A DNA stretch of 64,000 bases, from contig NZ_QBKH01000003.1 of assembly GCF_003054045.1 (NCBI RefSeq), positions 310,001 to 374,000 of the forward strand. The letters run 5' to 3'. The notes beneath the pieces are model-generated. The model saw only the letters and a program-made list of their open reading frames with translations, had not been told where the DNA came from and made no database searches. The translations under genes were made by a program, and so were the position numbers. Origin of the DNA: Sphingobacterium faecium (lineage in GTDB: Bacteria > Bacteroidota > Bacteroidia > Sphingobacteriales > Sphingobacteriaceae). Shown here piece by piece: positions 26,045 through 36,755 of the stretch (position 1 is its first letter; each line of letters starts with the position of its first letter).

Positions 26045-27226
26045 CTACGCTTCTCTTCTAATATCAAAAGAGATGTAATTTTCGTAATACTCGAGTGATC
26101 TCACCGGGCTGATGAAGTTGTATAACAGTTCTAAGTACATTTTGGAGATCAAACTCCAAGTCGTTTGTTCTCCAAAATGACGTGCCTTATATCTGTGCCA
26201 CGCCAATAGTCTTTCGGAATGATATAACTGGCTGATATTTTCACGCATAGCATCGATGTTGTGAAAAGGAGTGAGGATACCACGGTCGTCTCTCAATAAA
26301 TCTTGAGCATGCCAATAAGGAGTCGCGATAACAGCTGCTCCGGCCCCGACGGCAAATGATAGCGTTCCACTACTGATCTGTTCTTCATGTTGATAAGGAG
26401 ACAAGTAGATATCGCATGCCGTTAGATAATCCTTCAATTGCTCGTCTGACAAGAATTCATCCACAAAAGTAACATGATCCTGCAGTTGTAATTGTTCCAC
26501 CAAGTTCTGCAATTCATATCGGTAGGATTCACCTTCGCGGGCCGATACATGAGGATGAGTCTTACCCACTATTAAGTATTTAAAATCTGGCAAATCCAAG
26601 CCTGACAAAGATTTGATCGCATATTCCAAACCTTTCCCTCTACCAATCAGTCCAAAAGTCATCATCACAAAATTTTTGTGCAAACCTAACTTTTCCTTCG
26701 CTAACTGTTGGTTGTAGTCAAATTGTGGAACTCCATGTGGTATCATCTTGAACTTATGCTGATCGCAGTCCGGAAACAGTTCCGTCAAGATTTCACATCC
26801 TTTTGGAGATAGGCTCACCACAGCATGGGATCTGGCTATAAGTGACTCCATAATCTCCTTTTTTCGTAAAGATGGAGTGGCCAATATCGTATGGAAAATA
26901 GTCAAAAGAGGAATGCTCAACTTATTTACCAAGTTGTTGATAAATATACCATCAGCACCACCAAAAACCCCATATTCATGTTGCAAAATACAATAGTCAT
27001 ATTCTTCATTGATGATATAGGAAGCTTGGATATAACTGTCCAATCGATCTTTATCAATAACAAATCGGACTGAATCATCAAATTGTTCCTGACCAAGCTT
27101 ACATACGGCAATCACATCGATTGTCACATTCGGATCCAGTTCCATTCCTTGCTTCAGGTCCTTTGTAAATGTTGCCAATCCACATTGTTGGGGTGGGCAG
27201 GTACTTATGATAACAATTTTTTTCAT
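26045..27226 (-). CDS. Glycosyltransferase family 4 protein
   Basis: The 393-residue GT-B enzyme transfers a sugar from a nucleotide sugar. The N-terminal half has ISTCPPQQCGLATFTKDLKQG (sugar-acceptor loop) and ILQHEYGVFGG. The C-terminal Rossmann half has TFGLIGRGKGLEYAIKSL, KYLIVGKTHP and DIYLSPYQHEEQISSGTLSFA, where the EQISSGT region takes the place of the usual E-x7-E donor site. No membrane helix or signal peptide is present, so it acts in the cytoplasm. The acceptor is unknown. A short ORF ends 5 bp upstream, and no other polysaccharide genes are adjacent. Confidence 0.87.
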   Translation of the reverse strand: MKKIVIISTCPPQQCGLATFTKDLKQGMELDPNVTIDVIAVCKLGQEQFDDSVRFVIDKDRLDSYIQASYIINEEYDYCILQHEYGVFGGADGIFINNLVNKLSIPLLTIFHTILATPSLRKKEIMESLIARSHAVVSLSPKGCEILTELFPDCDQHKFKMIPHGVPQFDYNQQLAKEKLGLHKNFVMMTFGLIGRGKGLEYAIKSLSGLDLPDFKYLIVGKTHPHVSAREGESYRYELQNLVEQLQLQDHVTFVDEFLSDEQLKDYLTACDIYLSPYQHEEQISSGTLSFAVGAGAAVIATPYWHAQDLLRDDRGILTPFHNIDAMRENISQLYHSERLLAWHRYKARHFGEQTTWSLISKMYLELLYNFISPVRSLEYYENYISFDIRREA

Positions 27227-27231
27227 AGGAC

Positions 27232-27351
27232 TTATACCGCTTCAATGTTATGTTCTTCGTTATCAACAGGAATATCCAAAATAGCCATCAATAATAAATA
27301 GTATCCTCTATCTAATCCTATTTTTTCTGCTTTTTGATCTATATTTTCCAT
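27232..27351 (-). CDS. Small hypothetical protein upstream of the glycosyltransferase
   Basis: A 39-codon frame (MENIDQKAEKIGLDRGYYLL at the start, acidic end) stops 5 bp before the glycosyltransferase ATG, which suggests translational coupling. The frame is open further upstream to 27462, which would give 76 residues. I prefer the ATG at 27351 because the upstream segment is less protein-like. I do not recognise the family. It may be a leader peptide or a small partner protein; the gene call itself is uncertain. Confidence 0.4.
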   Translation of the reverse strand: MENIDQKAEKIGLDRGYYLLLMAILDIPVDNEEHNIEAV

Positions 27352-27643
27352 GTGTAGTATATTTTTAAATGTTATGTTCTTTTCGTTTGTTAAAACAAAA
27401 GCTGTACCCAACATCCCGCTAATCGCACATAAACGTAGTTTTTGATGAATAACCCGTAGCATAATCCATATAATCCGTAAAAAAACGTAGCGGATACGTA
27501 TTTTTCACCAAATGATCGAGCTGGAATTTTTCAAGATGCTTATTTATAGAATAACTATCATTATATTTATAGTTGACAAATTTTATTAAATGGAGTTTGT
27601 ATTATTTTTATGTTCAAACCGATCACCTTATACATATCATTAA

Positions 27644-28801
<1,158 letters not shown>

Positions 28802-28905
28802 CACGTGTATAAAACGTAAATGTTATGGCAGTTAGCCACAGTTTTGATCATTAGAGACAATCACTATGTTCAAAAACACCCTTTAATCGATGCGGTAAAA
28901 ATGGG

Positions 28906-28950
28906 TTTCTTCAGATATTGTTGATTTAGGAAAGGCAATATCTGAAGAAA
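28906..28950. terminator. Inverted repeat between convergent genes
   Basis: A perfect 15-bp stem (TTTCTTCAGATATTG at 28906-28920, complement at 28936-28950) has a 15-nt loop. It lies between the esterase gene and the convergent secreted protein gene. There is no long T run, so terminator is a positional inference. Confidence 0.45.
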
Positions 28951-29033
28951 TGATATATCATCATGTCCGATAGTCCCCAAAGGTAAATCAAAGAGAAAAT
29001 TAGCTATTTCTGTTATTGGGACTCTATATTCTA

Positions 29034-29600
29034 CTATTGAGCAGTATCCCAAGGTTTAAAATCAGATCGCACAGGTTTTGTCAGATCAAATTCTACTGAA
29101 AATATCCGATCAGAACCTATTCGCCTCAAGTTGTAAGAAAACTTGGTCTGATCAATAGTTACCCACCAAACATTATAAGCAGCATGGTCGATAAGCTGTT
29201 CCGTTTCTGCATCAGCTGGAAACATTTGCATCTGATTTGTTCCTTCATTAGTGGCTGTACCACCATAAAAGGTGATTTTATCAGCAGTTCCATCCGGCTT
29301 TCGATGATCATGTTTTAGTGTTACACGGTTATTGTTCCATGAAAATATCCAGGTACGCGATTTGTCTTCCCCAACAAAGAAAGGCACTTTTACTTCATGA
29401 TCGCTATAGCTCATGATCTGCATCAATAAACGTTTTCCGGTAAATCCATCACCCTCCTTTCCACCCACAACAATAGTTCCCTCATAATATTTACCCAGAT
29501 GTGGTTTAAAAGCTTGAATAAAAGCTTTGGAATTCGACTCTTGAGCACTCGCCCAATTGATCACAAGGCATGATATTAAGAGTAATATGTACTTTTTCAT
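29034..29600 (-). CDS. Secreted protein of unknown function
   Basis: The protein has 188 residues with a clear signal peptide (1-19, cut near NWASAQ). The mature part is rich in beta-strand (YYEGTIVVGGKEGDGF, RVTLKHDHRKPDGTADKITF, FSVEFDLTKPV) and resembles small secreted lipocalin-like Bacteroidota proteins. I cannot name a family, and no catalytic motif is visible. The neighbours, an esterase and an AlkD-like protein, are not obviously related. Confidence 0.68.
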   Translation of the reverse strand: MKKYILLLISCLVINWASAQESNSKAFIQAFKPHLGKYYEGTIVVGGKEGDGFTGKRLLMQIMSYSDHEVKVPFFVGEDKSRTWIFSWNNNRVTLKHDHRKPDGTADKITFYGGTATNEGTNQMQMFPADAETEQLIDHAAYNVWWVTIDQTKFSYNLRRIGSDRIFSVEFDLTKPVRSDFKPWDTAQ

Positions 29601-29757
29601 ATATGAATCATTTTGAATTTTAAAGGCTTAGTTTTAACGCTATTTTTATTCTTACTTTATGACATATTCGTGGTTTCATGATTTATCTATATGTATATTT
29701 GTGAACCTTAAAAGTATTAAAAATAAAATTAATTCATCGCATGCTAATTACGCCAAT

Positions 29758-30852
29758 ATGGGTCTTGTAAAAGATATCTATACACCAGATTTTTATCAGT
29801 CAATTGCCGATCAGTTTTATGCTATAGATCCAGATTTTGACCGAGCAAAATTTATTGCTGATATTTTTGTCAGTAAGTTTGATCATCTCGAATGGAAGCA
29901 GAGAACGAAACATACGACCGAGGTTTTACATCAATTTTTACCGAAAGACTTTTCCGAAGCAGCACAGATTATCACTCAAGTTGTTGAAAAGTTGCTTGCA
30001 AGTGGAGCCTCTGGTGGTTTAGCATATATCATCTTTCCAGACTACATCGAAACCTATGGGCTTGATCATTTTGACGTTTCTGTACGATCATTTGAGGTGA
30101 TTACCAAATTCATATCCTGTGAATTTGCCGTTCGACCTTTTCTCATTAAATACCAAGATCAAATGATCCGTGAGATGGAAAAATGGTCGCGCGATCCTCA
30201 TGCTGCTGTACGTCGATTGGCAAGTGAAGGGAGTCGACCTAGATTGCCCTGGGCCATGGCGATCCCTTTCCTAAAAGTTGATCCATCTCCGATATTGCCG
30301 CTATTATACAACCTTAGAAATGAACCTTCTGAAACGGTAAGAAGGAGCGTGGCTAACAATTTAAATGATATCGCCAAAGATCATCCTACTGTTGTCATCG
30401 AGATTGCCAAGAAATGGAAAGGTATTAGTGCAAGTACGGATGCCCTCATCAAGCATGCCAGTAGGACACTGTTAAAACAAGGACATCCTGAAATACTTGC
30501 TTTTTATGGATTACAAAATACAGCTTTTGAGGTAAAAAATTTATTGCTCAAAACAGCAATAGTGAAAATTGGCGACAGTTTAAATTTCTCCTTTGAACTT
30601 CAAAACCTCCATACCCAAGCTCAATTAGTCCGACTTGAATATGGTATTTATTATCTAAAAGCAAACGGACAATTGTCACGTAAGGTTTTTAAAATCAGTG
30701 AAAAAATATATCAAGCTGGAGAAGTTAATACCCTCTCACGTCATCAATCCTTTAAATTGATTACGACTAGAAAGTTTTATTTGGGAAATCACAAACTATC
30801 CATTATTGTCAATGGACAAGAAACTTTAGAAACTTACTTTGAGTTAGTCTAG
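29758..30852 (+). CDS. DNA alkylation repair (AlkD-like) HEAT-repeat protein
   Basis: Starting at ATG 29758 the protein has 364 residues; the longer frame from 29659 adds 33 residues with no family character. Residues about 25-270 are helical HEAT-like repeats, with AAVRRLASEGSRPRLPWAM, PILPLLYNLRNEPSETVRRSVANNLNDIAKDHP and LIKHASRTLLKQG, as in AlkD-type 3-methyladenine DNA glycosylases. About 100 C-terminal residues form a beta domain (VKIGDSLNFSFELQN, YFELV). Base excision of alkylated DNA is the family role. The exact activity of this long form is not certain. It appears to be monocistronic. Confidence 0.82.
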   Translation: MGLVKDIYTPDFYQSIADQFYAIDPDFDRAKFIADIFVSKFDHLEWKQRTKHTTEVLHQFLPKDFSEAAQIITQVVEKLLASGASGGLAYIIFPDYIETYGLDHFDVSVRSFEVITKFISCEFAVRPFLIKYQDQMIREMEKWSRDPHAAVRRLASEGSRPRLPWAMAIPFLKVDPSPILPLLYNLRNEPSETVRRSVANNLNDIAKDHPTVVIEIAKKWKGISASTDALIKHASRTLLKQGHPEILAFYGLQNTAFEVKNLLLKTAIVKIGDSLNFSFELQNLHTQAQLVRLEYGIYYLKANGQLSRKVFKISEKIYQAGEVNTLSRHQSFKLITTRKFYLGNHKLSIIVNGQETLETYFELV

Positions 30853-30895
30853 TACCTGTCAGTACTATGGATTAATATTTTATTCGGGGATTTAG

Positions 30896-31258
30896 CTACT
30901 CGCTATCCCCATTTTTCAAGATGATATTTCTTAATCTTTCCTCATGATCATCCCCCCATTGACCCATTGCTGCAATAACAGGGATTAAGGTTTTTCCAAA
31001 TTCGGTCAAACTGTATTCTACTTTTAGCGGAAGAACAGGATAAATCGTTTTCTCAATCAATTCATGATTTTCCAATTCTTTAAGTTGGATATTCAAAACC
31101 CTGCGTGATGCATCTGGGATTTTGCGCTGTAATTCGCTTGGACGCAAATGTCCTGCATGGATAAACCAAAGCAAGCGGATTTTCCACTTACCATACAGTA
31201 CCTCCGCTATGAGATCAAGTCCACAATTTAGATTTACAGGTATCTTTCTTTCATACAT
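30896..31258 (-). CDS. HxlR family transcriptional regulator
   Basis: The 120-residue winged-helix protein of the HxlR type has CGLDLIAEVLYGKWKIRLLW (with Cys16 in the usual redox-sensing position), LRPSELQRKIPDASRRVLNIQLKELENHELI and VEYSLTEFGKTLIPVI. Members often sense electrophiles, quinones or formaldehyde and control nearby oxidoreductases. Here it is convergent with the AlkD-like gene, and a 408-bp spacer separates it from the TspO-like gene, so its target is not evident. Confidence 0.9.
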   Translation of the reverse strand: MYERKIPVNLNCGLDLIAEVLYGKWKIRLLWFIHAGHLRPSELQRKIPDASRRVLNIQLKELENHELIEKTIYPVLPLKVEYSLTEFGKTLIPVIAAMGQWGDDHEERLRNIILKNGDSE

Positions 31259-31666
31259 CTCGTAAAATTACTTTATTGTACCAAAATGTGCAATAGGGAA
31301 TAATTTATCCCGATACGAGTTGTCTTCTCGTACCTGTTAGGGAAGTTGTTTCATACTCATTTTCGGATCACTATTTTGTAAACGTAACAAGTCTTTGATA
31401 AATTAAACCTGACACCCTCCTATTTTTTATTGAATCAAAAAATGAAGGACCGGATTAGAGTCTAAATAAAAATCTTAAGATTCAATGTTTATTATTCACT
31501 TTGACGAGTTTTGTTTGAACAATATATCTTCAATTAAAAGATTGGCTCCTATTTTGATATCTATTTCGTGATCTCGTTATGTGCTTAAATGGGATAGCAA
31601 ATTTGGTAGATCTTGCGTCATGCTGAAATTGTTACTGTAAACTGATTTTAATTAAATTATACTGAG
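31259..31666. other. Intergenic region of 408 bp
   Basis: This divergent spacer lies between the HxlR and TspO-related genes. It is AT-rich, with no gene, RNA or long repeat that I can support. It must hold the promoters of both genes, but no clear TAnnTTTG box in the right place was found. Confidence 0.45.
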
Positions 31667-32449
31667 ATGAAAAAAAGAACTTTGGCCATATTGAATGCCC
31701 TGTGCCTTGTGGTGACCTTATTTGTCAATTATCAAGCTAATAGCGGTGTTATAAATGGTAAAACAATGAAAATTGTCTCCGATACCTATCACAATTTATT
31801 TACTCCAGCGGGCTATGCCTTTTCTATCTGGGGTGTCATCTATTTATTCTTGATCGGTTTTGTCTGCTATTCCTTTGTCATTTTAAAAAGACCGAAAGAG
31901 AGTTATATCATCCATAAAGTAGGTATATGGTTTATCGTTTCCTGTGTGCTCAATAGTCTCTGGATAGTAGCTTGGTTAAATGATTACATCGGTTTTTCAG
32001 TACTGATTATGATCCTATTATTGATGACCTTGCTTAGGATTGTTGTTAATATTAAAGCACAGCTAACAGATCCACCCTTCCGTATCGTTGCTCTGGTATG
32101 GTGGCCATTTTCATTATATTCTGGTTGGATATCAGTAGCATTGATTGCTAATATAGCAGCTTATCTCACCAAAATTAAGTGGGGAGGATGGCAGCTATCG
32201 CAGATTTCTTGGACGATAATCATGATTGTGATCGCAGGGTTACTCTATATTTTTATGACTTGGAAGCGCAATATGAGAGAGTATGGATTGGTCGGATCAT
32301 GGGCTTTAGTAGCCGTGGCTGTAGCAAATTCAGCAGTAAGTGAGACTGTTTATACAACAGCAATTGCGACAGCAGTAATTATAGCTATAAGTGGGTTGAT
32401 ACATGGAATAAAAAACTTTCGTGGCTTCGGAAATCAACTTGAAGTATAA
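31667..32449 (+). CDS. TspO/MBR-related membrane protein
   Basis: The 260-residue integral membrane protein has about eight predicted helices. It carries TspO-like signatures: LFTPAGYAFSIWGVIYL in the second helix region, SLWIVAWLND, and WWPFSLYSGWISVALIAN. It is longer than the usual 160-residue bacterial TspO, with extra C-terminal helices, as in the extended group often called tryptophan-rich sensory protein. TspO proteins bind porphyrins and affect tetrapyrrole or stress signalling. The role here is an inference. The iron-uptake block lies next door on the other strand. Confidence 0.75.
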   Translation: MKKRTLAILNALCLVVTLFVNYQANSGVINGKTMKIVSDTYHNLFTPAGYAFSIWGVIYLFLIGFVCYSFVILKRPKESYIIHKVGIWFIVSCVLNSLWIVAWLNDYIGFSVLIMILLLMTLLRIVVNIKAQLTDPPFRIVALVWWPFSLYSGWISVALIANIAAYLTKIKWGGWQLSQISWTIIMIVIAGLLYIFMTWKRNMREYGLVGSWALVAVAVANSAVSETVYTTAIATAVIIAISGLIHGIKNFRGFGNQLEV

Positions 32450-32538
32450 AAAGGAGATCAGATGAATTGAAAAATCAACATAACTATTCTTGAGAAATCC
32501 AATGATTATATGGTTGCAAGCGTGGCCATGCAATTTGA

Positions 32539-32802
32539 TTATTTCACCAAGACCGACTTCGTGACATTTTTAAACGAAGTCGGGAGTTGGAAAGTTTCAA
32601 AGTCGATCAATTCATACAGTCGTAACACTTTATGGTAGAGTTTTTTAAATAAATGACCCACGGGATTGCTGTCGGGCATAGACGTGAGCTGTTGACCAAA
32701 TACTTTGATCAAACCTGTTGGGAGAAAAGAAAGAGCGATCAAAAAGCGTGTGAACATTATAAAATAATTAACCCAGATCATGTCTCTTAATTTTTTTATC
32801 AT
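32539..32802 (-). pseudogene. Truncated DoxX-like membrane protein
   Basis: The 87-codon frame starts like a DoxX-family protein (MFTRFLIALSFLPTGLIKVF, then NPVGHLFKKLYH) but stops matching after about residue 58. A normal member has about 130-150 residues and four helices. The rest of the frame runs through an inverted repeat (32553-32583), so the last 30 residues are probably not native protein. It starts 39 bp after the PepSY gene on the same strand and seems to be the decayed end of that operon. Confidence 0.55.
32553..32583. terminator. Inverted repeat inside the DoxX-like fragment
   Basis: A perfect 10-bp stem (CCGACTTCGT with ACGAAGTCGG) has an 11-nt loop. It overlaps the last codons of the truncated frame. 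It could be the original operon terminator brought close by a deletion. Confidence 0.45.
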
Positions 32803-32841
32803 GCTGTTTTTTCTTTAATGTGCAGCAGCGTTGATCAGATG

Positions 32842-34011
32842 TTATAGATTACGGCCCTTTTTTTTCTTTTTCTTGCGTCGATTGTACCAAATGTAAAAAC
32901 CGGTAATAGGCAGACTTGCTGAAATCAAAGAAGCCAGAAATACGATTATCTTTCCTGGGATACCCAAAATACTTCCGAGATGGATATCATAATTAAGAGC
33001 ACGCATTTTTTCGCCATAATTTTTACTTGAAAAATTGATCGATTTGATCAGGTGACCATTTTCCGCATGATATTGACGTATGATAGAAGCATAGTTTTTT
33101 TCATAACGGATATACACGTTTAAAGGAGCCTTGTCCTCTTGTGGAAAATAAAAGTAATAAGCCTGTGCATCAGGATAGGTTTGCTTTATTTCTTTTAATA
33201 TATGATCATAGACAGATAAATTGGTATCGACATCAGGTGGGGGTGGTTGAATTGGGATGAGCAGATCTGTTGCGGGAGTTTTATTTTCGATTTTGTTCAG
33301 TACCTTTTGCACCGATTGGTCAAACCACGAAAAGGCCCATATCAAACCTGTTAATCCCAAAATTAAGGCTACAGCGAAGGAGTAAAATCCAAGGATATTG
33401 TGTACATCATAATTTTTCCGTTTTATACCTGTTTCATTTTTCCATCGAAACCAAAATCTGACCCTTCTCGCTTTTTTATTTTTGGGCCACCACAGATAGA
33501 GACCAGTTAGTAGTAAAATAACGAAAAATAATGTTGCAGTACCTACAATAGGCTGACCAATTTCGTTCTTTAATAGTAATGACCAATGGATGAAGAGTAT
33601 CACCCTAAAAAACTCAAATTCTGCATTTTCACTATAGACTTTCTGTGCTGTGTACGGGTTGATGAAAGAAGATTCATAGTATTTTTTCTCATTCCAGTAC
33701 CAGATTCCATGATGATCATCTTGGCGATAAGCTCTAAAATGCCAGGTTCGATGTGGATTGTTTTCAATTTCTACCGCCGAAACCGGTTTTTCGGGACCCC
33801 AGTATTGTTCCGCAGCGTGCAGTAAGGTCGAAAACGATTGTTGTTGCTTCTGTTGAATAGAATGCTCAACCTCATAATGACTTTTATAAATCAAGGGTTT
33901 GATTTCATCGACAAAAGCAAGTATACAGCCAGTTATACCCAGTATAAATACGATCAATGAGGAGAGTAAACCCATCCAAAGATGCGTTTGATGTAATATT
34001 TTTTTTAACAC
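32842..34011 (-). CDS. PepSY-domain membrane protein (iron-regulated type)
   Basis: The 389-residue inner-membrane protein of the PepSY-associated helix family has helices near 11-33, 150-175, 200-222 and 350-372 and a large periplasmic region with PepSY segments. Visible motifs are LHQTHLWMGLLSSLIVFILGITG and YDVHNILGFYSFAVALILGLTGLIW, with conserved His residues in helices, plus a Lys-rich end. Members sit beside TonB-dependent siderophore receptors, are iron regulated, and some reduce ferric siderophores. It follows the TonB receptor gene by 62 bp on the same strand and probably works with it. Confidence 0.88.
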   Translation of the reverse strand: MLKKILHQTHLWMGLLSSLIVFILGITGCILAFVDEIKPLIYKSHYEVEHSIQQKQQQSFSTLLHAAEQYWGPEKPVSAVEIENNPHRTWHFRAYRQDDHHGIWYWNEKKYYESSFINPYTAQKVYSENAEFEFFRVILFIHWSLLLKNEIGQPIVGTATLFFVILLLTGLYLWWPKNKKARRVRFWFRWKNETGIKRKNYDVHNILGFYSFAVALILGLTGLIWAFSWFDQSVQKVLNKIENKTPATDLLIPIQPPPPDVDTNLSVYDHILKEIKQTYPDAQAYYFYFPQEDKAPLNVYIRYEKNYASIIRQYHAENGHLIKSINFSSKNYGEKMRALNYDIHLGSILGIPGKIIVFLASLISASLPITGFYIWYNRRKKKKKKGRNL

Positions 34012-34073
34012 AATTTATAATATAATCAAGCAGACAGCCTTCAACAAGCTATCTGCTCTCAGATCTAATATTT

Positions 34074-36662
34074 TTAGAAACGATAAGAAATATTTGCCGC
34101 TAGATTAGATGGCGCCTGCAAATTTCCCCAATTGTCCCAATACTGTTTATTAAATACGTTGTTCGCTTTCAGCTGAATTCCCCAAGCTTGTTTATTGTAA
34201 AACAGCGTAGCATTCGTCAGCGTATAGTTAGGAATAAAAAAGGTATTTGTTGACGCTCTATACATCTTATCCACATAATTGACACCTAGACCAACTCCCA
34301 CTCCTTTTATCTTTTCTTGGAACGTATACGAAGCCCAGATACTAGCGACATGTTCAGGAGCAAAAGCTGCTTTATTGCCCTCCACTGCCTGATCAGAAGC
34401 TTTGATGATTCGATTGTCATTGAAGGCATAACTTCCGATGATATTCAGTCCCGATATTGGATTAGCAATGATTTCCAGTTCTGCACCTTTGCTGACCTGT
34501 TTTCCATCCTGTTCTGTAAACATTTCCGCATTGACGCGGGTTGCATTATCAATCTTGATATAATAGTAACTGGCGGTCAGATTTAATTTTTTATGAAAGA
34601 GTTCTGATTTGATCCCGCCTTCCGCTTGATTCGCAAAAATAGGATCAACTACAAATCGGTTGCCATCCGGTTGGATCACAGGAGCAATATTCTGAAATCC
34701 GCTCATATAATTGGCAAATGCCGAAATTCGTTCTGGAAGAATTTGATACACCAATCCAAATTTAGGAGCCAATGAAGTTTGTTTAAAACCCTCCTCCGCA
34801 TCTTCTACTTTCTTTCTATTAAAATGATCAACACGTAGCGAAAGCATGGTAGAAAGGCGTGGTACGATCGTGATCATATCCGATACATAAGCACTGATCG
34901 TCTGTTGAGTAGGAGTGGGGTAAGGTTCAAATACCGCATTTTTATCAATTTCTTGTCTTAACAAAGGGCTGAATTTTTGTGTCAGGTCTACTTTATCAAA
35001 GATCTGTAAATCCCCGAAGAGAAAACTGCTGCTGAGATTTCTATAATTGGCACCTACTAATAATTGATGTTTGATACTTCCGGTATTAAACTCACCATTG
35101 ATATTTTGTTGAATGTTGGCGTAGCCATTGTATACATCCTTATAGATGGATGAAGCTCTGCTGATCTCTGTCGGCGAACTGACCAGCACCACACGCTGGT
35201 AGCTGTGGTCCACATTTTCCGAAACATAGGAGAACACCGTTGTGGATTTAAATTTATCCGATATTTTATACACCGCTTCAGCAAAGATTCTCGAAGCACT
35301 ATTTTCCACATCAGCATCACTGTAAAACAAGCTCTTGCGATAGTCTAGTTTCAAATCTTTCGGTTGAAGTACATCCTGAGAACGGATCACAAAATTATTA
35401 GGCTGCGTATTTTGGACCTTGAGGTATTCAGCATCTAAATTTAAGCTCAACTTCTCGTTGACCTGATAGCTTAAGCTCGGTGCGATTAAAAAAGTATTAT
35501 TAAAGGCATTCGATAGGTAGCTTCTTTCCTTATGGATAGCGGTATTCATCCTGAACAAAACACTTTTATCTGCAGTCAATGGTGTATTGAGATCTACCGA
35601 TAAGCGATTTAAATCAAAGCTGCCCGTCGTATAGTTTACTTCGGTACGCTTAGCTTCGATAGGCTTTTTCGTAACCAAGTTGACCACTCCTCCAAATGAG
35701 GACACAGAAGCTCCAAACAAGGTTCCCGAAGGTCCTTTTAGAACCTCTATACGTTCCACATTGGCAAGATCCACGGCAGAACGGTCAGAAGTTGACTCCA
35801 TGCCATTTCTGGCGTTAATACCTGTGCCAAACCCTCTAAAATAAGCACTCAATCCGCCCGAAGGATTGATCACAGGCACAGTACCGCCTGCATTACGCAT
35901 CGCTTCCGCGATGCTATAAGACACCTGTTCTTTCATCAATTGTTGCGTCACCACTTGATAGACCTGAGGGTTTTCTAAATTGCTCAGGGGCATGCGTGCC
36001 ACAAAGGGAGTTTCTTTATTTGCAAATCGATTTGTACGTTCGCCATTGACGACGACTTCCTGTAGCGCTTTAGCGTCTTCATACATCACAAAATTGACTG
36101 CAGTAGTTTTATTAGCCTCAATAGTTACAGGCTGCTTCTGGGTTAGCAAGCCCACATATTTAGCTTCTATCGTATAGTTCCCAGCTTCAATAGTATTAAA
36201 TGTAAAACTGCCATTTTCATCGGCGTGGATTTGTCTTCCCGCAAAATATATGCTCACATATCCAGCCGGATGACCATCACTACTATGTACCTGTCCGGTC
36301 AGACTGCCTTTACCTGCAGATGGTTGTAAATTAATCCGATTTCCTTTGCTTTCCACTCGTTTTACAGCATCACCCAAGATTTCCTGTAAAATAGTTTCTA
36401 AGCGTGTATTTTGCAGATCGATCGTGACTTTTCTATGGGCATCGATCAGGTTTGGACTGTAGATAAATGTACAGCCCGTTTTTTCTTCTATTTGCTCTAG
36501 CGCTTGCGCTATGGTTTGATTTTTGAGCTGGATGCTGACCTTTGTATGAAGAATACCCTGTTGTGCTTGCGTCCATAGACAGGTTAAGGAAAGCGCTAAA
36601 AAAAGGCTATTTTTTTTCCATGTTCTGGAAAATAGCTGTGTGCTAAGTAGCAAAAAGTTCAT
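34074..36662 (-). CDS. TonB-dependent siderophore receptor with STN and carboxypeptidase-like N-terminal domains
   Basis: The outer-membrane receptor has 862 residues. A long signal peptide (to about 34, LWTQAQQ) is followed by an STN signalling domain (about 38-110; KNQTIAQALEQIEEKTGCTF), a CarboxypepD_reg-like domain (about 118-205), a plug (about 220-340; ERIEVLKGPSGTLFGASVSS) and a barrel ending in Phe (NISYRF). The RIEVLKGPSGTLFG region is typical of siderophore receptors. The STN domain and the upstream fecR-like and sigma genes mark a cell-surface signalling system in which substrate binding turns on its own operon. The ligand is unknown; ferric siderophore or heme is likely. Confidence 0.92.
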   Translation of the reverse strand: MNFLLLSTQLFSRTWKKNSLFLALSLTCLWTQAQQGILHTKVSIQLKNQTIAQALEQIEEKTGCTFIYSPNLIDAHRKVTIDLQNTRLETILQEILGDAVKRVESKGNRINLQPSAGKGSLTGQVHSSDGHPAGYVSIYFAGRQIHADENGSFTFNTIEAGNYTIEAKYVGLLTQKQPVTIEANKTTAVNFVMYEDAKALQEVVVNGERTNRFANKETPFVARMPLSNLENPQVYQVVTQQLMKEQVSYSIAEAMRNAGGTVPVINPSGGLSAYFRGFGTGINARNGMESTSDRSAVDLANVERIEVLKGPSGTLFGASVSSFGGVVNLVTKKPIEAKRTEVNYTTGSFDLNRLSVDLNTPLTADKSVLFRMNTAIHKERSYLSNAFNNTFLIAPSLSYQVNEKLSLNLDAEYLKVQNTQPNNFVIRSQDVLQPKDLKLDYRKSLFYSDADVENSASRIFAEAVYKISDKFKSTTVFSYVSENVDHSYQRVVLVSSPTEISRASSIYKDVYNGYANIQQNINGEFNTGSIKHQLLVGANYRNLSSSFLFGDLQIFDKVDLTQKFSPLLRQEIDKNAVFEPYPTPTQQTISAYVSDMITIVPRLSTMLSLRVDHFNRKKVEDAEEGFKQTSLAPKFGLVYQILPERISAFANYMSGFQNIAPVIQPDGNRFVVDPIFANQAEGGIKSELFHKKLNLTASYYYIKIDNATRVNAEMFTEQDGKQVSKGAELEIIANPISGLNIIGSYAFNDNRIIKASDQAVEGNKAAFAPEHVASIWASYTFQEKIKGVGVGLGVNYVDKMYRASTNTFFIPNYTLTNATLFYNKQAWGIQLKANNVFNKQYWDNWGNLQAPSNLAANISYRF

Positions 36663-36755
36663 ATTTTTGATTAATGTGATTAAGTAATTATAATTAATTT
36701 CATCACCCGGTGAACAATTTTGGCGATGCGTACACCGGGTTCTTTTGTTGATCTC

